From contig SCFE01000016.1 of NCBI GenBank assembly GCA_004352715.1, forward strand, positions 1,038,041 to 1,102,040: DNA of 64,000 nt. The letters are read 5' to 3'. The position numbers and the translations under genes were made by a program. Below are positions 35,200 through 45,354 of this stretch, piece after piece. The notes under the pieces are model-generated. The model was not told where the DNA came from. It saw only the letters and a program-made list of their open reading frames with translations, and made no database searches. The stretch is from Hofstenia miamia. Taxonomy: Eukaryota; Xenacoelomorpha; Acoela. The first letter of the stretch is position 1. Each line of letters starts with the position of its first letter.

Positions 35200-36600
35200 C
35201 AGGCTTAGTAAACGTAATCATCTAAAATTTTAAAATATGCGCCTACAATATGTAACATAAAATACCTAAATATGCATCTAAATATGTAACTAAGAATAGG
35301 TAGAAGAACAAGTTTTTATTGCAAGGAAGTATTACAAGCACAAAATAGTAAATGATAAAGATTTTCTTCAGTAAGTCGTTTTCTTGTATCTGTCAAAATC
35401 TGTCCACATGTTGGAAACGATCTCTCAACATCAACTGATGCAATATTTGAAAAATTAGAAACCATGTTTCTTTCTTTGTCACTCAAATTACTTAGCTCAT
35501 TATTCAAAATAGATGTTAGACCAACATTTTTCTCAAGAACATCGTCCAGTTTCGCCGACACATGAGGAGCAAATTTCGAAGTTGACAAATGTATTGCAGC
35601 CATTGTTTCACTTGGTGATATAGAACGTTTCTGAAGGTTCTTCAGAAGGATTGGTAAATCATAACGATCTACAATATCGTCAATTCTCAATTTAATTTCT
35701 GGATTTCCAAACAGATTTTTCGTGATTTGAATGTGCTGGTTGGCAGTATCTTCAAATACATTCACAACTGCTTTAAGATTCTCAAAATTTTCTTTCAGAT
35801 AAATAATGGCTTCAAACCAAGTACCCCAACGTGTTGTGCAAACGTCCTTAGGCATTAGGACACCTGCTGAACGTAATGCATTTCTTCTGGAAGGCGCTTT
35901 TTGAAAATTTTCTTGATTCCAGATACCAGTTGTTTCTGGATTCAGACTTTCCCGACGCGTAGTAATTATATTTCCTTCGTCAGACCAATGTCCTTCACTG
36001 GGCACCGCAGTAGCCGGAATTCCGAGGAGTCCTTGTGCTTTTTCGCTAAATTTTACGTACTGTAAGGGAATTTTATTAAGAAACATTTTGCTTGTTTTCG
36101 GCACTTTTATTTACAATCCACTAATTGATAATTGATTTGGTTAGTAAAAAATCTTCGGTAATTATCAATTATCAATCAATTAATCACACAGCCTTAAAAT
36201 TCAAACCCAATTAAGTTTAAATTTAACGTATAGCGGAATTCTTGTTAATTGCATATTAAATTTGATGTGAAAGTTATATAAATAGGGCCATTGACCATTT
36301 ATTTATCTTTTAACTAAACAATATTAACAGTAATAGGTTCATTCTGCTCCAAAAATAGGGCGGCTTGGCTTCGTTTTTTCGGGGCTTAGCCCCCCCTGGC
36401 CCCCGTAGCTACGCCATTGGTTTGTTTAACAAATTATTAAGAAATTCTGAGTAATTAATCACGTTTATTTGCGCAATTCTCAGGTATATGCAGCAATAAG
36501 TTGCTTTGTGTTAAAAATATGCACCTAAAATATGGCCCAAAAATTCGAAATATGTCATTTAAATATGCATCTATGCATTTATGCATATATACTAAGCCTG
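35200..36600 (-). mobile_element. hAT DNA transposon with intact ends and target duplication
   Basis: The element is 1401 bp. Its ends are inverted repeats (CAGGCTTAGTA at the left, TACTAAGCCTG at the right), and it is flanked by identical GTGATTAC octamers. Subterminal regions on both sides carry repeated AAATATGCAYCTAAAATATG-like words, the kind of motif hAT transposases bind. It encodes a partial transposase on the minus strand (35316-36104). Between this frame and the right end lies a GC-rich block (36350-36420) ending in GTAGCTACGCCATTG, which looks like the terminus of another element and suggests a composite. The intact ends and exact duplication point to a fairly recent insertion, probably mobilised in trans because the transposase is incomplete. 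Confidence 0.9.
35316..36104 (-). CDS. Partial hAT transposase, 262 residues, with two dimerisation-type segments
   Basis: The frame is open from the ATG at 36104 to the stop at 35316. Residues ~25-60 read LLGIPATAVPSEGHWSDEGN followed by IITTRRESLNPE, which is the hAT C-terminal dimerisation motif ('IPATA.PSER.FS..G.I.T..R..L'). After this, at residues ~90-115, comes TTRWGTWFEAIIYLKENFEN, a block that normally lies well before the dimerisation domain. The frame ends with IASVDVERSFPTCGQILTD and RKRLTEENLYHLLF, a second dimerisation motif of another hAT type. The protein thus looks like a fusion of the tail of one hAT transposase with the middle and tail of another. The N-terminal zinc finger and most catalytic residues are missing, so it is unlikely to be active alone. 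Full-length hAT transposases are usually ~500-700 residues. Confidence 0.8.
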   Translation of the reverse strand: MPKTSKMFLNKIPLQYVKFSEKAQGLLGIPATAVPSEGHWSDEGNIITTRRESLNPETTGIWNQENFQKAPSRRNALRSAGVLMPKDVCTTRWGTWFEAIIYLKENFENLKAVVNVFEDTANQHIQITKNLFGNPEIKLRIDDIVDRYDLPILLKNLQKRSISPSETMAAIHLSTSKFAPHVSAKLDDVLEKNVGLTSILNNELSNLSDKERNMVSNFSNIASVDVERSFPTCGQILTDTRKRLTEENLYHLLFCACNTSLQ

Positions 36601-36608
36601 GTGATTAC
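36601..36608. repeat. Right 8-bp target site duplication of the hAT element
   Basis: GTGATTAC, an exact copy of 35192-35199. Confidence 0.9.
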
Positions 36609-36670
36609 ACAGCTTATTGTTATTGATTTCATATAAATAATTTTTCATATATTTAATACTTTTTCTGTTT

Positions 36671-37100
36671 CTAAAATGAGAATGATTTCATCCTCAACGA
36701 AAACCTTGTAGTAAGTTGATGCATGGCCTGCCTTCGATTCCAATGCTCAGAAGATCCCAGCGAATAAGGTCGTCCTTTGTGATGTTTTAAAAAATCGAGA
36801 TGTAGCTGCCGCTCAAAATGACAATGCTGTTGTTTTCGAACCGATTGGTAAACTGCATACAGAAGCAATCCGCTGAAGTCTTCTCTACATCCATGGCAAG
36901 CATAAAGAATAAAAGAAACCATTTCTTCCTATAAAAAAATACTGCACAAAGAGATACACGGGTTTACTCAAAAACATTTCTCTTTGACTGTAGTAAATTT
37001 GCTGAGATGAAACCACAATCATCTGAATTGGATTCAATGGAATAAGATCAACTTGGAAAAAATAATGGAATACTTCTGGGTCATCATATTCAAGGAACAT
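36671..37100 (-). pseudogene. Possible decayed coding region, unrecognised
   Basis: On the minus strand an open frame beginning MFLEYDDPEVFHYFFQVDLI (37100) can be followed, through a frameshift near 36910, into AMDVEKTSADCFCMQFTNRF and, after a single stop in an A/T run, into TKDDLIRWDLLSIGIEG. The three pieces favour purine-N-pyrimidine codons, as coding DNA often does. I do not recognise a family. It lies just outside the hAT element and may be host gene debris or another transposon. Confidence 0.3.
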
Positions 37101-37109
37101 GGAAGTATA

Positions 37110-38360
37110 GGAAGTGTAGTGTAATGTCGTTTTTCAACATCATAATGATCCATACATACATCTATAGAATTGATCGTAGGTAGTTAAAAGACAACAGCAT
37201 CGCTGTTCATGATTGGCTTCAACAAAAACCCGATTTGAATCTTGCTGAATTTTTTTATTTTATACAAGTGTTTCAAATCTTAGGATGAGGTTCCACATGC
37301 CTTGTATGAACTCTAGCCGCGGACAAGATCAGTGAAATGATATTCATAGGCATTTGCAAACTGAAGTTATTCAATGTAGTTTGTTATATAGTGTTAAGTG
37401 TTTACTATTCAAAATAGGAGCTTTAAGAAGATTATGCCCAATCAAAATTAAAAAATTTAGTGTTCACACAATCATCATTTTTTCGCTGGATAAATGATAG
37501 GGACGTTTCTACAAACTAGTCGGTAATGCCTTACAGTGAAATTTCTAAGTTTACTTTCGCTCCTAAAATTGTATTTTATTCTGCTAACCATCATACATAT
37601 CAATTCTTGATGTCAATGAATGGCTACATTCATCCTTATTCAATTTTAGAGGAATTTTACTCATTAAATGTTAAAGTTCATTGAAAATTTTGACCCGTTC
37701 TGAAAAGTAGCTTTATGTATATACAATGATGTATGTATGACGATATCTTGGCTTACGTTTTCAATTTTCACTATGTTCCCTAAATAAGTTTAGTGAACAT
37801 TTGTATCTTAATGCTTATGCACCTAGATGTCTGTATATGGGAATTATCCAATATATAAAAGCAGTGCTAAACAACATGTTAGTGCAGTGAAAATCGAGCA
37901 TAATCAGTAATTTATGTTAATTATTTTATCCTACAGACTGACAAATTTTCATATTACTTTAAACCTAATGAAACCAAGTCTCTTCATTTGTAAAATTTTG
38001 TGTAGCATTTTTATTTTAAATTCAGTTATTTTTCTTCAGCGAAATTCTATTCTCAACTTCGCAATTAGTGTATTTGGATTTTATTTCATTGTACTTTAAT
38101 GGAATAGTAACTTTTGTTTTGTCCATTATTGTACATGTATAATATACTACTATACATTGAGAGCTATCGTCGTTATAGTTGATGTCTAAGGGAAATGAGT
38201 TTAATTACTTATATTATCATGGTTATTCCGTAACCAATGCATTTATTTTTAAGAGATCGTCACTGTCACGAAGATGCAAGGCCGTGATATTAAGATGGTT
38301 CACTATATGCAAATAGAATCGTATTAAGGACATTTTCGCCTTTACTAGGCATCATCAAGC
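37110..38360. other. AT-rich stretch without a supportable gene
   Basis: No recognisable coding sequence, RNA gene or repeat boundary before the mariner element. Confidence 0.5.
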
Positions 38361-38363
38361 TTA

Positions 38364-39044
38364 CGAGGGGCGTTCAATAAGTTCGTAGAATGAAATGCTT
38401 AGTGATGATGAATTAAGTTTTAATTTCGTGTGTAAGTTGATCGATGTTAATTATGCTCATTCATAAAACTGCTCACTTTGCTTTCTTCGTTCAGTCATAA
38501 GGAAACTGCAATCTCATTGAATCTATGTAGGCAATGGAATCGTCAGTGATTGAATACAAAGCCGTCATCAAATTCCTTGTTAAAGAAGGTTATTCGGCCA
38601 AAGTAATAACGGAACGGATGGCTAAGGTTTACCAACAAGCTGCTCCCAAATATTCAACGGTCGCCAAGTGGGCCGAAGAGTTCACGCGAGGCGTCAATCC
38701 TTGGAATACGATCCAAGATCGTGTCGACCATTGGAGATGACGACCCCAGAACTCATCCGGCGTGTGGAAGAACTTGTGATGACTGATCGTCGTTTGAAGA
38801 TCAAAAAAGTTACAGTAGAAGTTGGCATTTCAGAAGGGAACTTTTGTACGATTCTTCACGATCTGCAATATGGGTGAGTGGAAATATGCAAGTACAAGAT
38901 CGACAGCAGCGGATGCAGCTCAGCTCACAACTTCTGGAGCTTTACAGGAGGGATCCCGAAGACTATATTGAAAAGTAGTGATACTTTTGTTTTTATGAAA
39001 TATATATTTGTATGCATGTCTACGAATTTTTCGAACTCCCCTCG
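38364..39044 (+). mobile_element. Internally deleted mariner element
   Basis: It starts with CGAGGGGCGTTCAATAAGTT and ends with the imperfect reverse complement (CGAGGGGAGTTCGAAAAATT read from the other strand). The left flank is TA (38362-38363), the expected mariner target; the right flank is CA, so one copy has mutated. The length of 681 bp compares with about 1.3 kb for intact mariners. The catalytic half of the transposase is missing. Confidence 0.85.
38534..38978 (+). pseudogene. Mariner transposase N-terminal half, frameshifted
   Basis: The frame from the ATG at 38534 encodes the first helix-turn-helix (EYKAVIKFLVKEG, STVAKWAEEFTRG). Near 38700 the reading shifts by one base to SLEYDPRSCRPL and then IRRVEELVMTDRRLKIK and VGISEGNFCTILHD, the linker and second DNA-binding helix-turn-helix of mariner transposases. 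After a small deletion it continues as QDRQQRMQLSSQLLELYRRD and EDYIEK, the segment that normally leads to the catalytic domain, and stops at 38978. No DD34D catalytic residues remain, so the copy cannot transpose itself but could be moved in trans. Confidence 0.85.
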
Positions 39045-40587
39045 CAAGTCACAATAGTAGAAATAAACTGTAGTCACACATTAGGGCTAGGTCATTATTG
39101 ATGTGGAATTTTAATTTAATGAAGTATTTCACTTATTTTTTTCCTTTGGTCTTTTAATAATTATATATTGTAATATATACTTACATGTCGCTTATTCTCA
39201 ACTATACCGAAGTTATATAAACTGTGACATTGATTATCATATATCGAAGTTTATTAATTTCACGTGCCGAATGTTTACAAATGTATTCTAATTTATAATA
39301 ATATTTCTTCAGTAAGTTTCCTTTGTATTCTTTCAATAATTAGGATAAATTGAATTTAACTTTTTTTGAGGGTAGCCAAATTTTGCCATATTTTCAAAGA
39401 TTACATCAAAGCTTTTCGTCATCTTATGATAATTTGTTGAAGAAACAGATGTTTTACACTTTCTGCCACAATATGATGTAAAAAGATTGTAAAAAACTAT
39501 CCCTGTTTCTCTTAACCAAAGAATAAACTACCACAAGAAAACCATTTCCTCAACTGAGCAAAATGAAGCGTGTGAGAATATTTGAATCTGTCTGATTTGA
39601 TAAGAGTCACCATTTCAATAATAAAATTTAGCATTTGGCCATAAATATAACCAAAACGTACTACAGAAAATGCAAAATTTCCTTCTATGAATACAGCTTT
39701 TCCTTCTCCTATATTTGGTAAAATCAAATATTAACTTATAAGTTACCCAAGGCCCCGCATTAAACTAGCGTTGGATTTTTACATGCCCTTGTTATTAGCT
39801 TAATGTTTTGTCGTTGTTGGTAAATTACTTAGATTAGTTATTTCATTTCTTCATTATTTCCCTATTCTAAATTTATTACTGCTATGTACATTTGTGATCA
39901 GATTGCTGATTACGTCTAAAGTAAAACAAACGCTTTGTTCTGACCAATTTCGAAGATCAGATAAGATAACTCGAGTGGCTTCTTGGAATAATTATTTTAA
40001 ATTTTTGAGTTTGCCATTTGAATGAGGGAATTTTTGTTTGAAGTCTTGAAGCGTTTAATTCAAAACCGACATTTAAAAGATCACTGGCAAATTTCGATTA
40101 CTTTAATTCAACTTTTTAATGTGTTATTGTTAATAGCACACTGTCTAAATTGCGATTTGCATTTATATGTTATACGAAACAGGAGAGGCCAGGGTCAAAG
40201 CGCCTTAAAAATATAAAAATCTTATAATAGACTTTGACTATCATTTTTTACTCTTTAAAATTGAACTGCTATTTACGTAAAAAATCTTGTTTTTTACCTA
40301 TTTTGGATCAACGTCTAAAAAAATGCAAACATTCAAGTTTTGAACCGCTCATTCGCAATTGACATTGCATATTTATATTTTTAAATGTTCTCAGGCAGGA
40401 AATTGCATTACGTTTCTTTTACATTATTGGTAACATTTTGATAAATTTGTGTATTAGGTAGGACTGATTTCATTTCTTTCCGTTTTCTCCATGAAAAGTA
40501 AGCGACACTGGCAAATAAATGACTTGGCAATACACACATTTAGGACTGTAGGCCTCTAAAAGGGCAACTTTATATATATATATATAT
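39045..40587. other. AT-rich stretch without a supportable gene
   Basis: Open frames of 64-71 codons are present but show no motif and are of chance length. The stretch ends in a TA microsatellite at the gap edge. Confidence 0.5.
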
Positions 40588-41587
40588 NNNNNNNNNNNNN
40601 NNNNNNNNNNNNNNNNNNNNNNNNNNNNNNNNNNNNNNNNNNNNNNNNNNNNNNNNNNNNNNNNNNNNNNNNNNNNNNNNNNNNNNNNNNNNNNNNNNNN
40701 NNNNNNNNNNNNNNNNNNNNNNNNNNNNNNNNNNNNNNNNNNNNNNNNNNNNNNNNNNNNNNNNNNNNNNNNNNNNNNNNNNNNNNNNNNNNNNNNNNNN
40801 NNNNNNNNNNNNNNNNNNNNNNNNNNNNNNNNNNNNNNNNNNNNNNNNNNNNNNNNNNNNNNNNNNNNNNNNNNNNNNNNNNNNNNNNNNNNNNNNNNNN
40901 NNNNNNNNNNNNNNNNNNNNNNNNNNNNNNNNNNNNNNNNNNNNNNNNNNNNNNNNNNNNNNNNNNNNNNNNNNNNNNNNNNNNNNNNNNNNNNNNNNNN
41001 NNNNNNNNNNNNNNNNNNNNNNNNNNNNNNNNNNNNNNNNNNNNNNNNNNNNNNNNNNNNNNNNNNNNNNNNNNNNNNNNNNNNNNNNNNNNNNNNNNNN
41101 NNNNNNNNNNNNNNNNNNNNNNNNNNNNNNNNNNNNNNNNNNNNNNNNNNNNNNNNNNNNNNNNNNNNNNNNNNNNNNNNNNNNNNNNNNNNNNNNNNNN
41201 NNNNNNNNNNNNNNNNNNNNNNNNNNNNNNNNNNNNNNNNNNNNNNNNNNNNNNNNNNNNNNNNNNNNNNNNNNNNNNNNNNNNNNNNNNNNNNNNNNNN
41301 NNNNNNNNNNNNNNNNNNNNNNNNNNNNNNNNNNNNNNNNNNNNNNNNNNNNNNNNNNNNNNNNNNNNNNNNNNNNNNNNNNNNNNNNNNNNNNNNNNNN
41401 NNNNNNNNNNNNNNNNNNNNNNNNNNNNNNNNNNNNNNNNNNNNNNNNNNNNNNNNNNNNNNNNNNNNNNNNNNNNNNNNNNNNNNNNNNNNNNNNNNNN
41501 NNNNNNNNNNNNNNNNNNNNNNNNNNNNNNNNNNNNNNNNNNNNNNNNNNNNNNNNNNNNNNNNNNNNNNNNNNNNNNNNNNNNNNN
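40588..41587. other. 1000-N assembly gap inside a TA microsatellite
   Basis: Exactly 1000 N, with TA repeats at both edges (40571-40587 and 41588-41596). The round number suggests a default gap size, so true length is unknown. Confidence 0.95.
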
Positions 41588-41599
41588 TATATATATACA

Positions 41600-43260
41600 T
41601 ATTTAGAAAGGTTCAGCTAATATTTTTTCAACAAAATATTATTTCCGGCAAAATAAAAATTGTATTTGAATTTCGATGTGGACAGTGAGCACTGAGTTTT
41701 TGTGATAGCAGGCCTTCATTTAATGTAGGTATATTGCCAATTTATCAGGTCCTAGCAAAAGCAAGAAATGCCATACGTTTATTCAGATGTTTCAAGTTTA
41801 CTAAATAAATATAAAGCTGTGTGCCCCTTGGGAATCTATGAAAAATTTATGAGATTAGTAAAATGCAATAATTGACGAGGGCATTTAATTTAAAATAATT
41901 CATATTCAATTAAATGTTTCACGTTTACAACAAAGTGCACAAAGAATATGTATGTATAAGATTAGATTACAAAACATCTCGAAGACTTCACTAGGTTATT
42001 TTTATCAAGAACAACTAGATTAAAAGTTATCATCTAGTTGTCTTTGATTTTTTTGATTATATTTCCATGATCAAATGGACCTTTTAATTAGCAACAATGG
42101 TGTTAGTGAATTTGAACTTGTTGATTGAAAAAAGTGAACATATTTTTCGAAGTGAATCTCTTGTATTTTCTATCAATGAACTTCAGTCACCTAAATCACT
42201 TAGGTTTTCGCAACGTAACTATGCAAACAATTTCGCCCATGCCGCTTTTTTAACAAATCCTTTTCAAATATAATTTTGAATGATATGCAAGGAATTCCAA
42301 TTGCATCTCAAATATCATGCGCTTCCAGGGATGGACATTTTGACAAGGCACTGGAAAATTTGAGCGACATCAAACAACTATCCCAAAACTAGTGAATTCT
42401 ATGGAATTTATAATTTGTTGAAAAGTAAATCTCAATTTAAAGTTTTTCTATTTTAGTTTGAAGATTTCATTATAAGTTCTTAACATACTCAACTTTGGTC
42501 TAGCAAACCAATTTCTTTGCCAAGGATCATAAAACAGATCGAATTGACAATTATTTTAGACCCATTACCATTTCTCTGCGCTGTCTCATACTAATCAATT
42601 GATGACAGCCTATGAAGAATAAAACGTAAATTCATACCCGCACCTTCAAAATTATTTACCCAACCCACACCCGCACAAGTATGCCCAACTCACGACCACC
42701 CTTGTTGGCCATATTATTAAATTGAACAGATTCATTTAATAAAACTGGAACATTATATTTACCTGATCTGTTGAACATATTTCTTCCTGAAAGAAAGTCA
42801 AAAATTGTTCGTTATAATGCCAAAATTCTTGGACGGATTGCACTGTAACTGAGATGGTTTTTGGGAAAAATGATTCTCTTGAGTAAATTAGAGGATAACA
42901 TTTCGTGCAATTTCACTAGCTATCGGAATTGGTAAATTATAGTAATAATAAAACAGATCTTTTGAACAGATCTATTTACAGATTTTATCATTTATTTATA
43001 TAGTTTTTTAACCAATATGTTAAACAAATTTTAAATATGATCATTTTTGATAATTGTTATACATTTTTCAGGAAAACGTCATACATTTTGTTCATTTATT
43101 ATTTTTAGCGATTAATTGAAAACAATACATCCTATAGATTTGACAGGTACTGCCTAATATATAGTGGATGCGGTACAGGTAAAGTAAAATTTACCCTGGG
43201 CGAGTAGCGGTAGTAAGTTATGCTACACGGACACCCCTAATATATATATATATATAAGGC
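41600..43260. other. AT-rich DNA 3' of the LDLa exon
   Basis: This would hold the next introns and exons of the minus-strand LDLa gene. A 24-base segment at about 42766-42789 (minus strand) is bounded by TTTCTTTCAG and GTAAAT and could be a microexon. A CCCAC-rich patch lies at 42640-42700 and a TA microsatellite at 43240-43256. Confidence 0.4.
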
Positions 43261-43379
43261 AAAATAAATAAAACTATTCAAATTTATATATAAAGATAAA
43301 TCTAAATTTAGTGTACATGCTGAGAAATAGCTTTTAAAATATTAATTTTTTAGACTTCTACTAATTGACATAAGCATAC

Positions 43380-43882
43380 CTGCAATAAAATTCTGAGCAA
43401 TGGCATTCCCCAACACGTTTTAACTTTTTGTGACAAGAAAAATATTCAGGCAAGAAACAATTTCGATATGGCCCAACTTCTTCTTCAAATAATATGTCAC
43501 ATTTTTTACGAAGTGGTACGCAGTAACCTACTTCATTTTCACCACATACATGTACGCTGTTTATGCAATTATTCTCTGTGCACTTATTGCAATTCATCTC
43601 GTCTGTACCATTTGGACAATTAGCAGTGCCGTCACAAATTTTTGTAAAATAAATGCAAATGTGATGATGATTTAGGCAACTCACGCGTCCGTTGTCGCAT
43701 TTATGCAAACTCTCATCTTCTGAAGCAATGCAATCTTTATTATCATTATTGACCTTATCAAATGATAGACAGGTGCTATTTCTGCAAAGGAAACCATCTA
43801 TGCAATCGGCACAATTAAAACCAGTTTCTAGGTAACAAGATTGAGCAATTCCGAATAGAACTGTAAACCAGCAGAACAACAT
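43380..43882 (-). CDS. Secreted LDL-receptor class A domain protein, first coding exon
   Basis: The frame starts at the ATG 43882 and is open for 173 codons. Residues 1-15 (MLFCWFTVLFGIAQS) look like a signal peptide. The rest is Cys-rich with three LDLa-type units. One spans ~24-62 and includes ASEDE. The clearest is C62 to C98, with CDGTANCPNGTDEMNC holding the calcium-binding Asp/Glu cluster. A third, weaker unit spans ~101-142. LDLa modules bind ligands or calcium in secreted and cell-surface proteins. Near the end the sequence TATTGCAG/GTATGC is a good 5' splice site (last exon base 43380). The short tail to the in-frame stop at 43361 is thus more likely intron than protein, and further exons should lie at lower coordinates on this strand. 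The complete protein could be a receptor, a protease or a matrix protein; this exon does not tell. Confidence 0.75.
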
Positions 43883-44069
43883 AGCTCATCAACGGAATTC
43901 TCTTTCCCTTTCTTGAAATCTTGTAACTATTAGTTTTAATTAATTAGAAAGATATACATGAAAACCAATCAGCATTATATTTCTACAAGAATACGATATT
44001 GATTGGCTCATACATAATAAATCGAATTCGTTTGGATAGGTATTCAGCAATTTCATACACATGTATTTA

Positions 44070-44071
<2 letters not shown>

Positions 44072-44110
<39 letters not shown>
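44072..44110. repeat. TA dinucleotide microsatellite
   Basis: About 19 TA units, about 190 bases 5' of the LDLa start codon on that gene's strand, and therefore in its upstream region. Confidence 0.95.
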
Positions 44111-44111
<1 letters not shown>

Positions 44112-44528
44112 AAAATGCTTGGGCTGAAAGAAATGCTAGGAAATTTGAGCGAATTATGGATCAAATGTATTCCTAGAAAACATTACTCAGAAATACATTT
44201 CTGGATTTACCAATGTTTTGAAAAGCTCATTTGAACGAATATGTGAAATCTATTCTTCATGCTAGGCGGGTGTTAAATCTAATTCAAGAAGATCCCCAAA
44301 AATGTCAGCAGCAAAGCATTATCTTGAGGCGTCTCAACTAACTTTGTCGGCATGTGATTATACTGAAATTAATTCGTTTTCCATTTCACATTCGTAATAA
44401 TTGTAAGACCAATATCATTCTACTTCTGTGCTGAATGTAGGAAAACTATGCTACTCTTTTACGATTATAAAAATACTGTTCCAATTTTGGTATTGATAAT
44501 AAGAGTACTGCTTTTCCTACATGTAACT

Positions 44529-44925
44529 TAGGGTTGCCAAGATCGGGATCTGCAATTGGATTGATCCGATAATGGATCTCTACTAGATATGGATCAGGAA
44601 ATTTATTTCATGGATATCCATGGAGCATTGTGGAACAAAATAAAGGCTAACTTATTGAAAATAGTTTAATATGTACAATGAAAACAAGGCTGAGATTTTT
44701 TGCCAATTTGACAATATTAATGTGTCTACTAATCGCATATTACACAGTGAGAGCAATTTTTGTGCATAGGTCTTCCTGATATTTAATAAACATTTCCAAT
44801 ATGACTATTAGAACACAATTAAACAATAAAAATATATTGTAGGAGCAGATTAATAGAGATACCAAATGACAGGGACGATTTTTGTCAAATGAGGAAAATG
44901 ACCGGGACCGACGTGGGTGACCCTA
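44529..44925. mobile_element. Putative ~400-bp MITE with TAGGGTYRCC ends
   Basis: The left end reads TAGGGTTGCCAAGATCGG and the right end, on the opposite strand, TAGGGTCACCCACGTCGG. They match at about two thirds of positions. Such 'TAGGGT' ends occur in some hAT elements. The flanking octamers (ATGTAACT and GATTGACT) match only partly, so the target duplication is unproven. No coding frame lies inside. Confidence 0.45.
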
Positions 44926-44942
44926 GATTGACTACGCCACTG

Positions 44943-45321
44943 AGTTTGAAATTCAATCGTTTAATTTAAAAAACTTAGGTTTGATATAATGTAATTATGA
45001 ATTACGATTAGGCAATATCGCAACCTTGCTGTTTCTGTGGAAGATTTAGTTTTCCATTCCAATTATTTTCACATTCGATGTGATATTTATTCTAGAAAAT
45101 TTCTTTTTTATGTAGTGCCATCTTGAACAGCATTACATAAAAAATTGAAGAAAAATTACTTTGAATTCATAACAAATACCAAGTTTATATTGAAAAAGTG
45201 AACAAATTTTAATAAACGGATGCATTTTATAACAAACTGTGGTCGATTTTAGTTTAGTAGAAGTCATTCAAAGGAAAGATACTTCGAAATGTACATTTTA
45301 GTTTGCTCAAATAAGAAAACC

Positions 45322-45354
<33 letters not shown>

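Noticed and set aside
40470-41600. 376-codon minus-strand frame
   Set aside because: Almost entirely gap N with TA-repeat codons at its end; not a coding region.
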